Assembly: GCA_017513865.1 (NCBI GenBank)
Contig: JAFWMN010000003.1
Coordinates: forward strand, 34,257-98,256
Reading direction: 5' to 3'
Origin: Bacilli bacterium
GTDB lineage: Bacteria; Bacillota_I; Bacilli_A; RF39; UBA660
DNA: 64,000 nucleotides
Positions 43,212 to 50,630 of the stretch are shown here, piece by piece (positions within the stretch are counted from its first letter, which is position 1; each line of letters starts with the position of its first letter). The position numbers and the translations under genes were made by a program. A model generated the notes under the pieces. The model saw nothing but the letters and a program-made list of their open reading frames with translations, did not search any database and was not told where the DNA came from.

Positions 43212-43816
43212 TGTACGAAGAAATAACCGATAATGAACTTTTAGATAAAGTATCCGACAATGAATTAGCTACAGAAGCTTTATTTGAAAAATATAGACCA
43301 TTAATTACCGGAATTGCCAAAAAAATATACTATTCAAGTAAAGTAAGTGGTGTAGAAATAGCTGACTTAATTCAAGAAGGTATGGTTGGATTCAGTATAG
43401 CTATAAATACTTATAATGATAAAGAAGATGCTTCTTTTTATACTTTTGCCAGAATGTGCATAATAAGAAGAATTTTAAGTAGTATAACTGCCGCTAATAC
43501 TAAAAAACATCAAATATTAAATGAATCAATATCAGTTGAAAGTATATCTGAAGACCCCTCAACCAAAGAAAACATTTTTAGTGATTATGATAGTAATCCA
43601 GAAAAATTATTAATTATTGGTGAGAATACCAAAGAATTAATTAGAGATATCGAAAAAGAACTTACGAATTTAGAATGTGAAGTTTTTGAATTAAAAACAG
43701 CCGGTTTTAATTATAAAGAAATAGCCGAAATATTAGAAAAAGATCCTAAATCAGTAGATAATGCAATTAGTAGAATAAAAACTAAAATAAATAAATATTT
43801 AAAAGAAAAAGAGTAA
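43211..43816 (+). CDS. sigH: Sigma factor of the SigH/sigma-70 family
   Basis: 201 residues. Region 2 is ELLDKVSDNELATEALFEKYRPLITGIAKK and DLIQEGMVGFSIAINTYNDKEDASFYTFARM, and region 4 is LTNLECEVFELKTAGFNYKEIAEILEKDPKSVDNAISRIKTKI. In B. subtilis SigH drives early stationary phase and competence genes. The same position after rlmB supports the call; yacP is missing between them. The stop lies in a hairpin shared with murE. Confidence 0.9.
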   Translation: MYEEITDNELLDKVSDNELATEALFEKYRPLITGIAKKIYYSSKVSGVEIADLIQEGMVGFSIAINTYNDKEDASFYTFARMCIIRRILSSITAANTKKHQILNESISVESISEDPSTKENIFSDYDSNPEKLLIIGENTKELIRDIEKELTNLECEVFELKTAGFNYKEIAEILEKDPKSVDNAISRIKTKINKYLKEKE

Positions 43817-43830
43817 TAAAATTACTCTTT
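43808..43830. terminator. Bidirectional terminator shared by sigH and murE
   Basis: AAAGAGTAA and TTACTCTTT form a perfect 9-bp stem around TAAAA; the two stop codons are in the two arms. Confidence 0.85.
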
Positions 43831-45195
43831 TAAATTATCTACATATTTTAATATTTCTTCACTATCATCTAAATGAATCTTTGTATGACCAATTATTTGA
43901 TAATCTTCATGACCTTTACCTAAAAGTAAAACAATATCATCTTTGTTAATCATATCCAAAGCTTTTTTAATAGCTTCTCTTCGATCTAAGCAAACCTCAT
44001 AATTATCTTTTTTAACCCCAGCTAAAATATCTTTCATAATATTTTCTGGATCTTCTGTTCTAGGATTATCACTAGTAAAAATTACATAATCACTATATTC
44101 TGAAGCGATATCACCCATAATAGGTCTTTTCATTGGATCTCTATCACCACCACAACCGACTAAAGTAATAACTCTCGCTTTAGCAAGTTCCTTATAAGCG
44201 GTAACAACTTTTAAAACAGCATCAGGAGTATGAGCATAATCAACAACAGCAAAGCCATCTTTAACTTTGTAAGTTTCACATCTACCTTTAGGTTGTTTTA
44301 AATCTTTAGTGTGTTTAATAATATCTTCACAATTAAAACCTAATTCATGAACAATTGAAAACATTGTCATATAATTATAAATATTAAACTTACTTGTTAA
44401 GTTAGTAGTAACTTTATAATCATCTCCGTAGACTTTAAATCTAATATCAGTATGATCTGGATGGATATCAAATTCACTTATATCGTAATCAGCATTCCCT
44501 ATACCAAACGTTTTAGTATTAGAAAATTTTTCTATAAATTTTTTACTAGCATCATCATCTTTATTAACTAGCATAACTCCAGTATCTTTTAAATAGTCAG
44601 TAATGAGTAATTTGCATTCTAAATAACTATCCATGGTTTTATGATAATCTAAATGATCTTCAGTTAAATTAGTAAATGCACACACCTCAAAAGAAAGACC
44701 TTCAATTCGTTTTAAATCTAAAGCATGAGAACTTACTTCCATAACCACATATTCACAAGAATTATCTAATGCTATTTCAAGTAATTTATAAATTGTTAAA
44801 ATTTCAGGAGAAGTATTAGGAAGTTCTTCATAATAATCACCGCACATAAAGCCAATGGTTCCCATATAAGCCACTTTTTTACCAAATTTACTGAGCATTT
44901 GATAAGTTAGATAAGCTGAAGTTGTTTTCCCATTAGTTCCAGTAATGCCAATTAACTTTAAATTTTTGAAATTTTTACTATACTCTTCAACTAATTTTTC
45001 TTGAAAATATTTAGCGGAATTTTCAACAACTGTAACAGGTACTGTAGTTTTTACTTCTTTTTCTGCAATTATCGCAGTCGCTCCATTTTTAACTGCAGAT
45101 TCAATATAATCGTGCCCATCTACTGTATAACCCTTAATAGCCACAAAAGTTTGACCAGGTTTCACTTTTCTAGAATCAGTTTCATATTTAATCAT
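43822..45195 (-). CDS. murE: UDP-MurNAc-L-Ala-D-Glu ligase MurE, probably meso-DAP type
   Basis: 457 residues. It adds the third residue of the peptide stem. TDSRKVKPGQTFVAIKG, GITGTNGKTTSAYLT, NTSPEILTIYKLL and EVSSHALDLKRIEGL are MurE motifs. The specificity loop SDNPRTEDP carries DNPR, which marks meso-diaminopimelate enzymes (lysine enzymes lack the Arg). ATG 45195 behind GGAGGTATTT. Away from other mur genes and convergent with sigH. Confidence 0.94.
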   Translation of the reverse strand: MIKYETDSRKVKPGQTFVAIKGYTVDGHDYIESAVKNGATAIIAEKEVKTTVPVTVVENSAKYFQEKLVEEYSKNFKNLKLIGITGTNGKTTSAYLTYQMLSKFGKKVAYMGTIGFMCGDYYEELPNTSPEILTIYKLLEIALDNSCEYVVMEVSSHALDLKRIEGLSFEVCAFTNLTEDHLDYHKTMDSYLECKLLITDYLKDTGVMLVNKDDDASKKFIEKFSNTKTFGIGNADYDISEFDIHPDHTDIRFKVYGDDYKVTTNLTSKFNIYNYMTMFSIVHELGFNCEDIIKHTKDLKQPKGRCETYKVKDGFAVVDYAHTPDAVLKVVTAYKELAKARVITLVGCGGDRDPMKRPIMGDIASEYSDYVIFTSDNPRTEDPENIMKDILAGVKKDNYEVCLDRREAIKKALDMINKDDIVLLLGKGHEDYQIIGHTKIHLDDSEEILKYVDNLKE

Positions 45196-45317
45196 AAAAT
45201 ACCTCCATTATATTAACTACATTATAAATATAACATGTTACACAATAATAATCAAACACTATAAGTATATATTAATAATAAAAATCCTCAAAAAGTCCCC
45301 AAAATAAAGCAAATACA

Positions 45318-45367
45318 TGTCAAACTAAATGTAAACGCTTTTCAAAATTAAAATAATGTGATATCAT
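45318..45367 (+). promoter_or_regulatory. Operator and promoter of the thioredoxin-like gene
   Basis: TGTCAAACTAAATGTAAAC at 45318-45336 resembles the element in front of the NlpC gene. It is followed by TTTTCA (45339-45344), a 17-base spacer and TATCAT (45362-45367) preceded by TGA. The TGTAAACGCTTTTC part also resembles a CcpA cre site with two mismatches, which I regard as weak. Confidence 0.5.
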
Positions 45368-45406
45368 ATTTTTATACGAAGTTAAGGCTTCTAGAAAGAG
45401 GTATTT

Positions 45407-46003
45407 ATGAAAAAAATAATTACATTTTTATTACTTGTTTTATTAGTACCAACTATGGTTTTCGCAGAAGAACAAAAATATACTAGTCAAACTTTAGAAG
45501 AGGCATTAAAATCAGAAGAAATAAAAGGAGATTTAAGCAAATATAACGAAGGTGAAAATAAAGTTCCAATATATTTGTTTAGAGGACAAGGATGTTCACA
45601 TTGTCATGAATTCTTAGAATATGTCGCATCTGATCTAGTAAAAGAATATGGTGACAAATTTGAACTTATAAGTTTTGAAGTGTGGAATAATAAAACAAAT
45701 TCTGATTTAATGGAAAGCGTATCTAAATATTTAAATGATGATGCGAGTGGGGTACCATATATTGTGATTGGTGACAAATCATTTAATGGGTATGCTGAAT
45801 CAATGAATGAAGAGATTAAAACTGCTATTACTGATTTATATAATGCCGAAGAAAAATATGACATTTTAACTGAGATGAAAGAGCACCCAGAAGCAAAAAA
45901 ACAAACTAAAAAACAAGACAGTACTTCTGTAGTAGTATTTGTAATTTTCGCGACAATTGCCGTTATTGCTTTAGTCGTAAATAGTGTGAAAAAAAATAGT
46001 TAA
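45407..46003 (+). CDS. Membrane-anchored extracellular thioredoxin-like protein
   Basis: 198 residues with a signal peptide (LLLVLLVPTMVFAEE, cleavage after A20), a thioredoxin fold with the redox motif RGQGCSHCHEF, GVPYIVIGD as the cis-Pro region, and a C-terminal membrane helix near 172-192. It probably handles disulfides outside the membrane, for example in the Cys-containing exported proteins found elsewhere in this window. AGAGGTATTT precedes the ATG. Confidence 0.88.
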   Translation: MKKIITFLLLVLLVPTMVFAEEQKYTSQTLEEALKSEEIKGDLSKYNEGENKVPIYLFRGQGCSHCHEFLEYVASDLVKEYGDKFELISFEVWNNKTNSDLMESVSKYLNDDASGVPYIVIGDKSFNGYAESMNEEIKTAITDLYNAEEKYDILTEMKEHPEAKKQTKKQDSTSVVVFVIFATIAVIALVVNSVKKNS

Positions 46004-46018
46004 TAACTATTTTTTTTA
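45992..46018 (+). terminator. Terminator after the thioredoxin-like gene
   Basis: AAAATAGTT-AAT-AACTATTTT stem followed by T; includes the stop. Confidence 0.8.
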
Positions 46019-46065
46019 TTATTAAATAAAATGTGTTATAATTAATGTGAAAGCGAAGGTAGCGT

Positions 46066-46746
46066 ATGGATCAAGAAAAAATAGGTGATCTTATAAAAAA
46101 AATAAGAAAAAAACATAATTTAACACAAGCCGAATTTGCTGAAAAATATGGTGTTACATATCAAGCTGTATCTAAATGGGAAAATGGTAAAAATATTCCT
46201 GACGTTTCCCTTTTAAAACAAATGAGCAAGGATTTTAATATTGATATTAATGATATGTTAGAAGGCAATTTAAATCAAAAAAGAAAAAGCAAATTATTTA
46301 TTTTACTTATTATATTAATAACTATAACTGCTTTAATATTTATAAATATGAATAAATCAGAAAGTTTTTCATTTAAAACAATATCAAGTAATTGCTCAAA
46401 TTTTAACATAACCGGAAGTATTGCTTATAATAATAAAAAATCATCAATATATATATCCGATATAAACTATTGTGGTAAAGAAGATAATAATAAATATACC
46501 AAAATAGAATGCATCTTATATGAAAAAAATATTAATAAAGAAAATGTTATAAATAAAATGAATTATAATAAAGAACCTATAACTTTAAATGAATTTTTAA
46601 AAACATTAAACATTAAAATAGATGAATATGAAAGGACTTGTAAAAAATATAGTAAAAATAGTTTGTTTTTAAAAATAAAAGCTCAAGATGAAGAAGGCAA
46701 GATAAAAAAACATGTCATTCCACTTTCACTAGAAGACAATTGTTAA
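46066..46746 (+). CDS. Membrane-bound HTH regulator (XRE type)
   Basis: 226 residues. An N-terminal XRE helix-turn-helix (IRKKHNLTQAEFAEKYGVTYQAVSKWENGKNIPD) is joined through a charged linker to a single membrane helix at about 76-91 and a 130-residue domain with four Cys on the far side. The layout is a one-component sensor that could carry an outside signal to DNA. A TGTTATAAT promoter element lies just upstream. Ligand and targets unknown. Confidence 0.82.
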   Translation: MDQEKIGDLIKKIRKKHNLTQAEFAEKYGVTYQAVSKWENGKNIPDVSLLKQMSKDFNIDINDMLEGNLNQKRKSKLFILLIILITITALIFINMNKSESFSFKTISSNCSNFNITGSIAYNNKKSSIYISDINYCGKEDNNKYTKIECILYEKNINKENVINKMNYNKEPITLNEFLKTLNIKIDEYERTCKKYSKNSLFLKIKAQDEEGKIKKHVIPLSLEDNC

Positions 46747-46763
46747 AAAAAGGAGGCTAAAAT

Positions 46764-46925
46764 ATGAAAGATATATTAATATATTTACCATATATAATTA
46801 TTGCTACTCTTGTTTTTGCCGGCTTTTTTATATATGTATTTAATATATTAATTGGTATTATTATATCTTTGGTATTTTGCCTATTTTTAATAACTCTTCT
46901 AGTTGCTTTAGAAAGTATATTATAA
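46764..46925 (+). CDS. 53-residue membrane protein downstream of the HTH regulator
   Basis: Two hydrophobic helices with little else: IYLPYIIIATLVFAGFFIYVF and ILIGIIISLVFCLFLITLLVA. AAAGGAGG precedes the ATG and the gap to the HTH gene is 17 bases, so the two are one operon. It could be a partner or regulator of the HTH protein. No family recognised. Confidence 0.72.
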   Translation: MKDILIYLPYIIIATLVFAGFFIYVFNILIGIIISLVFCLFLITLLVALESIL

Positions 46926-46930
46926 AAAAG

Positions 46931-46955
46931 ACACTTACATATGTAAGTGTTTTAT
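46931..46955. terminator. Bidirectional terminator, microprotein and NlpC gene
   Basis: ACACTTACATATGTAAGTGT is a perfect 20-bp palindrome with T on both sides. Confidence 0.85.
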
Positions 46956-48019
46956 TATACACGTCTTATAGCATCTATATTGTAACCATAACTTTCCCAT
47001 GAACTTAAATTAGTTTGTTGAACGCCTTTTCTACTATTAATCGCATGAATTATAGTGTTATCACCAACATATATAGATGAGTGACTAGGAGTACTGCTAC
47101 CTCTTCTTGTCCAAATAATAATATCTCCTGGTTGTAAGTTCTGTCTAGCAATTGCTACACCATCATTTTCTTGAGATCTAGAAGTTCTACTTATGCTTTT
47201 ACCTACAGCACCGTAAATATATTGAACAAATCCACTACAGTCAAATCCAGTAGAAGGATTAGAACCACCATGAACATATCTAGTTCCAATTAATGAACGA
47301 GCAGCATTCACAACACTAGAAGTATCTACTGATGCTGGTCCATTATAAGTGGCATTTAGAAGACTCTTATTCATTGTAACAACCTTTGGTTTAGGCTTAG
47401 CTATAACATTAACTTTATAAGTAACTTCATTGTTGTTACCATTAGCGTCAGTGGCTTTAACTGTTACATTATAAGTACCCACTTCGTTATTATTTAAATC
47501 AGTATTAACAATATAATGAGCATTTTCAACATCTGTTTCACTGAAAGGTATGTCGCCATCGACAACATCATTAACTTTAACAACGTTACTATTAACATCA
47601 AAAGCATCTCCGGCATACATGTTTACAACAGCATCTGTAAGTTCGATTGTTGGAGCTTTAGTATCTTTTACAACAACTTCTACAGATACTTTTTTAACAA
47701 CATCATCTTTTTCTACTTCAAATACTATTTCCTTTTTACCAACAGTAGAAGTATCAACTTTCTCAGTATAGCTTTTTATAGAACCTTCGCTAACTTTTTT
47801 TACAAGGTCCATAGGATTGTAGTCAGCTCCATATTCTATTTCTTTATTGCTAGCAAATGATATATTTATACTTTCATATATTTTTTGTTTACGAACGTCA
47901 TTAATAACAAAAAAACTAAATGAACCAACAAAAATAAGTGAAAGTATACTAATCATAAGCATTGTTTTATTTACTCTCTTATTTGAAACGACCGACGATG
48001 GGTCTTTTATAATTTCCAT
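46955..48019 (-). CDS. NlpC/P60 cell wall hydrolase with bacterial Ig-like domains
   Basis: 354 residues. A cytoplasmic head, one membrane helix at about 20-38, one or two Ig-like domains (KDTKAPTIELTDAVVNMYAGDAFDVNSNV and GTYNVTVKATDANGN), then NlpC/P60: GTRYVHGGSNPSTGFDCSGFVQYIYG (catalytic Cys), PSHSSIYVGDNTIIHAIN (His). A D,L-endopeptidase for peptidoglycan. ATG 48019 with AAAGGAG upstream; the ATG 11 codons before is less likely. Confidence 0.9.
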   Translation of the reverse strand: MEIIKDPSSVVSNKRVNKTMLMISILSLIFVGSFSFFVINDVRKQKIYESINISFASNKEIEYGADYNPMDLVKKVSEGSIKSYTEKVDTSTVGKKEIVFEVEKDDVVKKVSVEVVVKDTKAPTIELTDAVVNMYAGDAFDVNSNVVKVNDVVDGDIPFSETDVENAHYIVNTDLNNNEVGTYNVTVKATDANGNNNEVTYKVNVIAKPKPKVVTMNKSLLNATYNGPASVDTSSVVNAARSLIGTRYVHGGSNPSTGFDCSGFVQYIYGAVGKSISRTSRSQENDGVAIARQNLQPGDIIIWTRRGSSTPSHSSIYVGDNTIIHAINSRKGVQQTNLSSWESYGYNIDAIRRV

Positions 48020-48055
48020 ATAAATTTTCTCCTTTATCTTTAACGTTTCCATTAC

Positions 48056-48097
48056 ATTTTACCAAAATAAGGAAAATGTGTCAAGTTGAGTGTAAAC
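48056..48097 (-). promoter_or_regulatory. Promoter and operator of the NlpC/P60 gene
   Basis: On the minus strand TTGACA, 17-base spacer and TAAAAT. The -35 is part of TGTCAAGTTGAGTGTAAAC (plus strand, 48079-48097), which matches the element at 45318 with only four transitions. Confidence 0.68.
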
Positions 48098-48201
48098 CTA
48101 GCAATTTTATTATATTTTATGCTTGACTTTTAAAAAAAGATATTTATCCGTCTAAAAAAATAAAATAAAATGATATAATATAAATAATAAGGAGCGATTT
48201 T

Positions 48202-48936
48202 ATGAAAAGAGTTTTAAATGTTTTTACTGATAATTATATTATTTTTTGCGTTTATGCATTAATAGGGTGGATTTATGAAGTATCATGGTACTTAATTGTT
48301 GAACACAAATTTGTCAATAGGGGTGTTTTATTTGGACCATTTCTGCCTATATATGGATTCGGAATATTAATACTTTTATTAATATTGAAAAAATTTATGA
48401 ATAAAAAACATGAAATATCAAATAAAATATATTCAGCAGCATCGCTATTTACCATAATAACATTTATTTATGTAACAATAATTGAATATACAACCCCTAA
48501 AATATATAGTGTTACTGCATTCTTAAGCAAATATGGAATAGGGCTAGTTTTAACCAATATTATCTTAATCACAATAATTAATATAATAATAAAAAAAACC
48601 AAAAAAATAAAAAATATAGATACAACCATTATACTTGTATTTTTAGCCATATGGATAATAACAACGTTAATAGAATATGTGTCTCATTACTTTATAGAAA
48701 CATACACTCACAAATTACTATGGGATTATACATATGATTTTCTAAATATTAATAGAAGAGTAAATTGGGATGCCAGTAGAAATTTTGCGATAGGTGGAAC
48801 ATTACTTCTATATACCATCCAGCCATTACTAAATAATTTTTTAAAAAAATCTAAATTAAACACTAAATTAATAATATCTTTAATCATAGGCATTCCTATG
48901 CTTATAGATTTATTTATGAATGTAATTTTAAAATAA
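48202..48936 (+). CDS. Multi-pass membrane protein, CmpB-like (putative ABC type IV transporter)
   Basis: 244 residues with about six membrane helices. ALIGWIYEVSWYLIVEHKFVNRGVLFGPFLPIYGFG and a later DYTYDFLNINRRVNWDASRNFAIGGTLLLY segment resemble the PF06541 family; it is a divergent paralogue of 31566. AAGGAGCG precedes the ATG and TGATATAAT lies just before. Role unknown. Confidence 0.72.
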   Translation: MKRVLNVFTDNYIIFCVYALIGWIYEVSWYLIVEHKFVNRGVLFGPFLPIYGFGILILLLILKKFMNKKHEISNKIYSAASLFTIITFIYVTIIEYTTPKIYSVTAFLSKYGIGLVLTNIILITIINIIIKKTKKIKNIDTTIILVFLAIWIITTLIEYVSHYFIETYTHKLLWDYTYDFLNINRRVNWDASRNFAIGGTLLLYTIQPLLNNFLKKSKLNTKLIISLIIGIPMLIDLFMNVILK

Positions 48937-48963
48937 AAACGTCGATAATTTCGACGTTTATTT
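48935..48963 (+). terminator. Terminator after the 48202 gene
   Basis: AAACGTCGA and TCGACGTTT around TAATT, followed by T. Confidence 0.82.
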
Positions 48964-48967
48964 CATA

Positions 48968-49041
48968 TGGAGCGGATGAGGAGAATCGAACTCCCGTAGT
49001 CAGCTTGGAAGGCTGGGGTTCTACCATTGAACTACATCCGC
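48968..49041 (-). tRNA. tRNA-Gly (TCC anticodon)
   Basis: On the minus strand GCGGATG pairs with CATCCGC as the acceptor stem, followed by discriminator T and an encoded CCA. The anticodon loop CTTCCAA reads TCC, for GGA/GGG glycine codons. The T arm GGGAGTTCGATTCTCC and the D arm GTAGTTCAATGGTAGAAC are normal. A stand-alone tRNA. Confidence 0.95.
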
Positions 49042-49104
49042 AATTAGTAGACAATATAAATTATACCATATTTATATTATCTGTCAAGATAGAATCCATT
49101 AAAA

Positions 49105-49365
49105 TTATTTAGCCTCAACAATAAGCTTAATAGCTGTTCTTTCTTCGCCATCAATAACAATATCGGTGAAAGCTGGAATACATATTAAATTTTTTCCACT
49201 TGGAGCCACAAATCCACGAGCAATAGCAATTGCTTTAATAGCTTGATTTAAAGCACCAGCTCCAATAGCTTGAATTTCAACAGTTCCTTTTTCTCTAAAA
49301 ACATTAGCTAAAGCCCCAGCTACTGAATTAGGATTAGATTTAGCTCTTACTTTAAGTGTTTCCAC
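49105..49365 (-). CDS. spoVS: Stage V sporulation protein S (SpoVS)
   Basis: 86 residues, the usual length. KVRAKSNPNSVAGALANVFREKGTVEIQAIGAGALNQAIKAIAIARGFVAPSGKNLICIPAF is an almost full SpoVS match. SpoVS is an Alba-like nucleic acid binding protein that also occurs in non-sporulating bacteria. The start is GTG 49365 with AAGGAGG nine bases upstream. Confidence 0.95.
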   Translation of the reverse strand: METLKVRAKSNPNSVAGALANVFREKGTVEIQAIGAGALNQAIKAIAIARGFVAPSGKNLICIPAFTDIVIDGEERTAIKLIVEAK

Positions 49366-49425
49366 GATTTATTCCTCCTTTTACACTTAAATGTATGAAA
49401 AAGAATAAAGAAAAATACCAAATCA

Positions 49426-49454
49426 TTTACAAAAAAACAAAAATAAATTATAAT
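49426..49454 (+). promoter_or_regulatory. Promoter of the 49492-sufU-sufB operon
   Basis: TTTACA, a 17-base spacer, TATAAT. Confidence 0.82.
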
Positions 49455-49491
49455 TGTTTTAGGCCCAAACACATAAAAAAGGGGGGATAAC

Positions 49492-50190
49492 ATGATTAAA
49501 TTAAGGACAAACGTAAATCTCGAAGATGAAAAAACAAGAGCCATATATTTTCACGATATGGCTGAAGATTCTAGAGAACTAGAATTGCTTTTAAATACCT
49601 GTTATAACTATAAAATAATACCACTACGTGCAAGCAAAGGTAAGGGCAAAGATTCCTTGGCATACATCATTCTAAAAATAGATAAAAATAACATAGAAAA
49701 TATTAGTATGCTTATGGATTTGGTTAAAGAAATACCAAATTGCGAATTTAATGTAAAAAGTAATAACGATAGTTTATGTGCCGAATTATCATGCGATAGT
49801 AAAGATAGTGAACAATTATTTACACGAATTAAGGATGTCATAGAAGAAAGCTTAATAGAAAAAAAACACGTATATAATTTTACAGTTATGAAGACTATAT
49901 ATAATATTGCCAAAATAGTTGGGGCGGTAACTGAAGCTGATATATTATTCGCTGTCGATGAAAATTTATATACTCAAGGTAAATGCGCCCTTTCTATATA
50001 TAAAGAAAATCATCCGCATAAATTAAATACTAAAAAACCAGATAATATAATAGAAGTTATTGAAACTTTAAAAAATAAAGCAACACTTAATATACCAACA
50101 GTTTTTTTCTGTACGTTTCAAGAGTTAAGAACTTTTTATTTTGAATTAGATGAAACGGTTTATAGTAATCACATAGAAGGTGAAGATTAA
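49492..50190 (+). CDS. Unrecognised protein ahead of sufU
   Basis: 232 residues, soluble, with a charged mixed alpha/beta look and no membrane segment. No family is recognised. The stop overlaps the sufU start (TAATG) and it shares the operon's promoter, so it may belong to Fe-S assembly or regulation. In the usual SUF operon sufC, sufD and sufS occupy this place; this protein shows no sign of being any of them. RBS GGGGGG. Confidence 0.78.
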   Translation: MIKLRTNVNLEDEKTRAIYFHDMAEDSRELELLLNTCYNYKIIPLRASKGKGKDSLAYIILKIDKNNIENISMLMDLVKEIPNCEFNVKSNNDSLCAELSCDSKDSEQLFTRIKDVIEESLIEKKHVYNFTVMKTIYNIAKIVGAVTEADILFAVDENLYTQGKCALSIYKENHPHKLNTKKPDNIIEVIETLKNKATLNIPTVFFCTFQELRTFYFELDETVYSNHIEGED

Positions 50191-50618
50191 TGGATAATAA
50201 TTTAAAAAGAAGTATTATTTTAGAACACTATCAAAATCCTCATAACAAAGGATTGATTGATGATGACACTTACATAAAGACTAATATGAATAATGAAAGC
50301 TGTATTGATGAATTAAATATCATGGTTAAAATAGAAGATGACATAGTTAAAGATATTAAATTTGATGGAGAAGCTTGCGCATTATGTATATCATCAGCTT
50401 CAATAATGACAGATACTTTGATTGGCAAAAAAACTAAAGAAGTAGAAAAAATACTAGAAAACTTTTTAAATATGACAACTGAAAAAGAATATGATAAAGA
50501 GTTGTTAGGAGAAGCTATAGTATACGAAGATGTATCAAAAACTCCAAATAGAGAAAAATGTGTTTTATTATCATGGTGGGGGATAGAAAAAATATTAAAT
50601 GAATTAAAAAACAACTAG
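50190..50618 (+). CDS. sufU: Fe-S assembly scaffold SufU-like protein
   Basis: 142 residues. IILEHYQNPHNKGL at the N terminus, the Cys in NESCIDELN (normally NPxCGD), GEACALCISSASIMTDTLIGK (normally GxGCxISxASxSM) and REKCVLLSWWGIEKIL. The three metal ligands are kept, with an extra Cys in the second motif and Ile for Gly in the first. It would accept sulfur from a cysteine desulfurase, probably SufS. RBS GGTGAAG. Confidence 0.88.
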   Translation: MDNNLKRSIILEHYQNPHNKGLIDDDTYIKTNMNNESCIDELNIMVKIEDDIVKDIKFDGEACALCISSASIMTDTLIGKKTKEVEKILENFLNMTTEKEYDKELLGEAIVYEDVSKTPNREKCVLLSWWGIEKILNELKNN

Positions 50619-50630
50619 GAGGTGAAGAAA

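Noticed and set aside
45330..45343. CcpA cre site
   Set aside because: TGTAAACGCTTTTC misses two conserved positions, and the overlap with the 19-base element shared with the NlpC gene explains it better.
48020..48200. c-di-AMP or other riboswitch upstream of the NlpC/P60 gene
   Set aside because: A TTGACA-17-TAAAAT promoter lies only about 35 bases before the start codon, leaving no room for a riboswitch.
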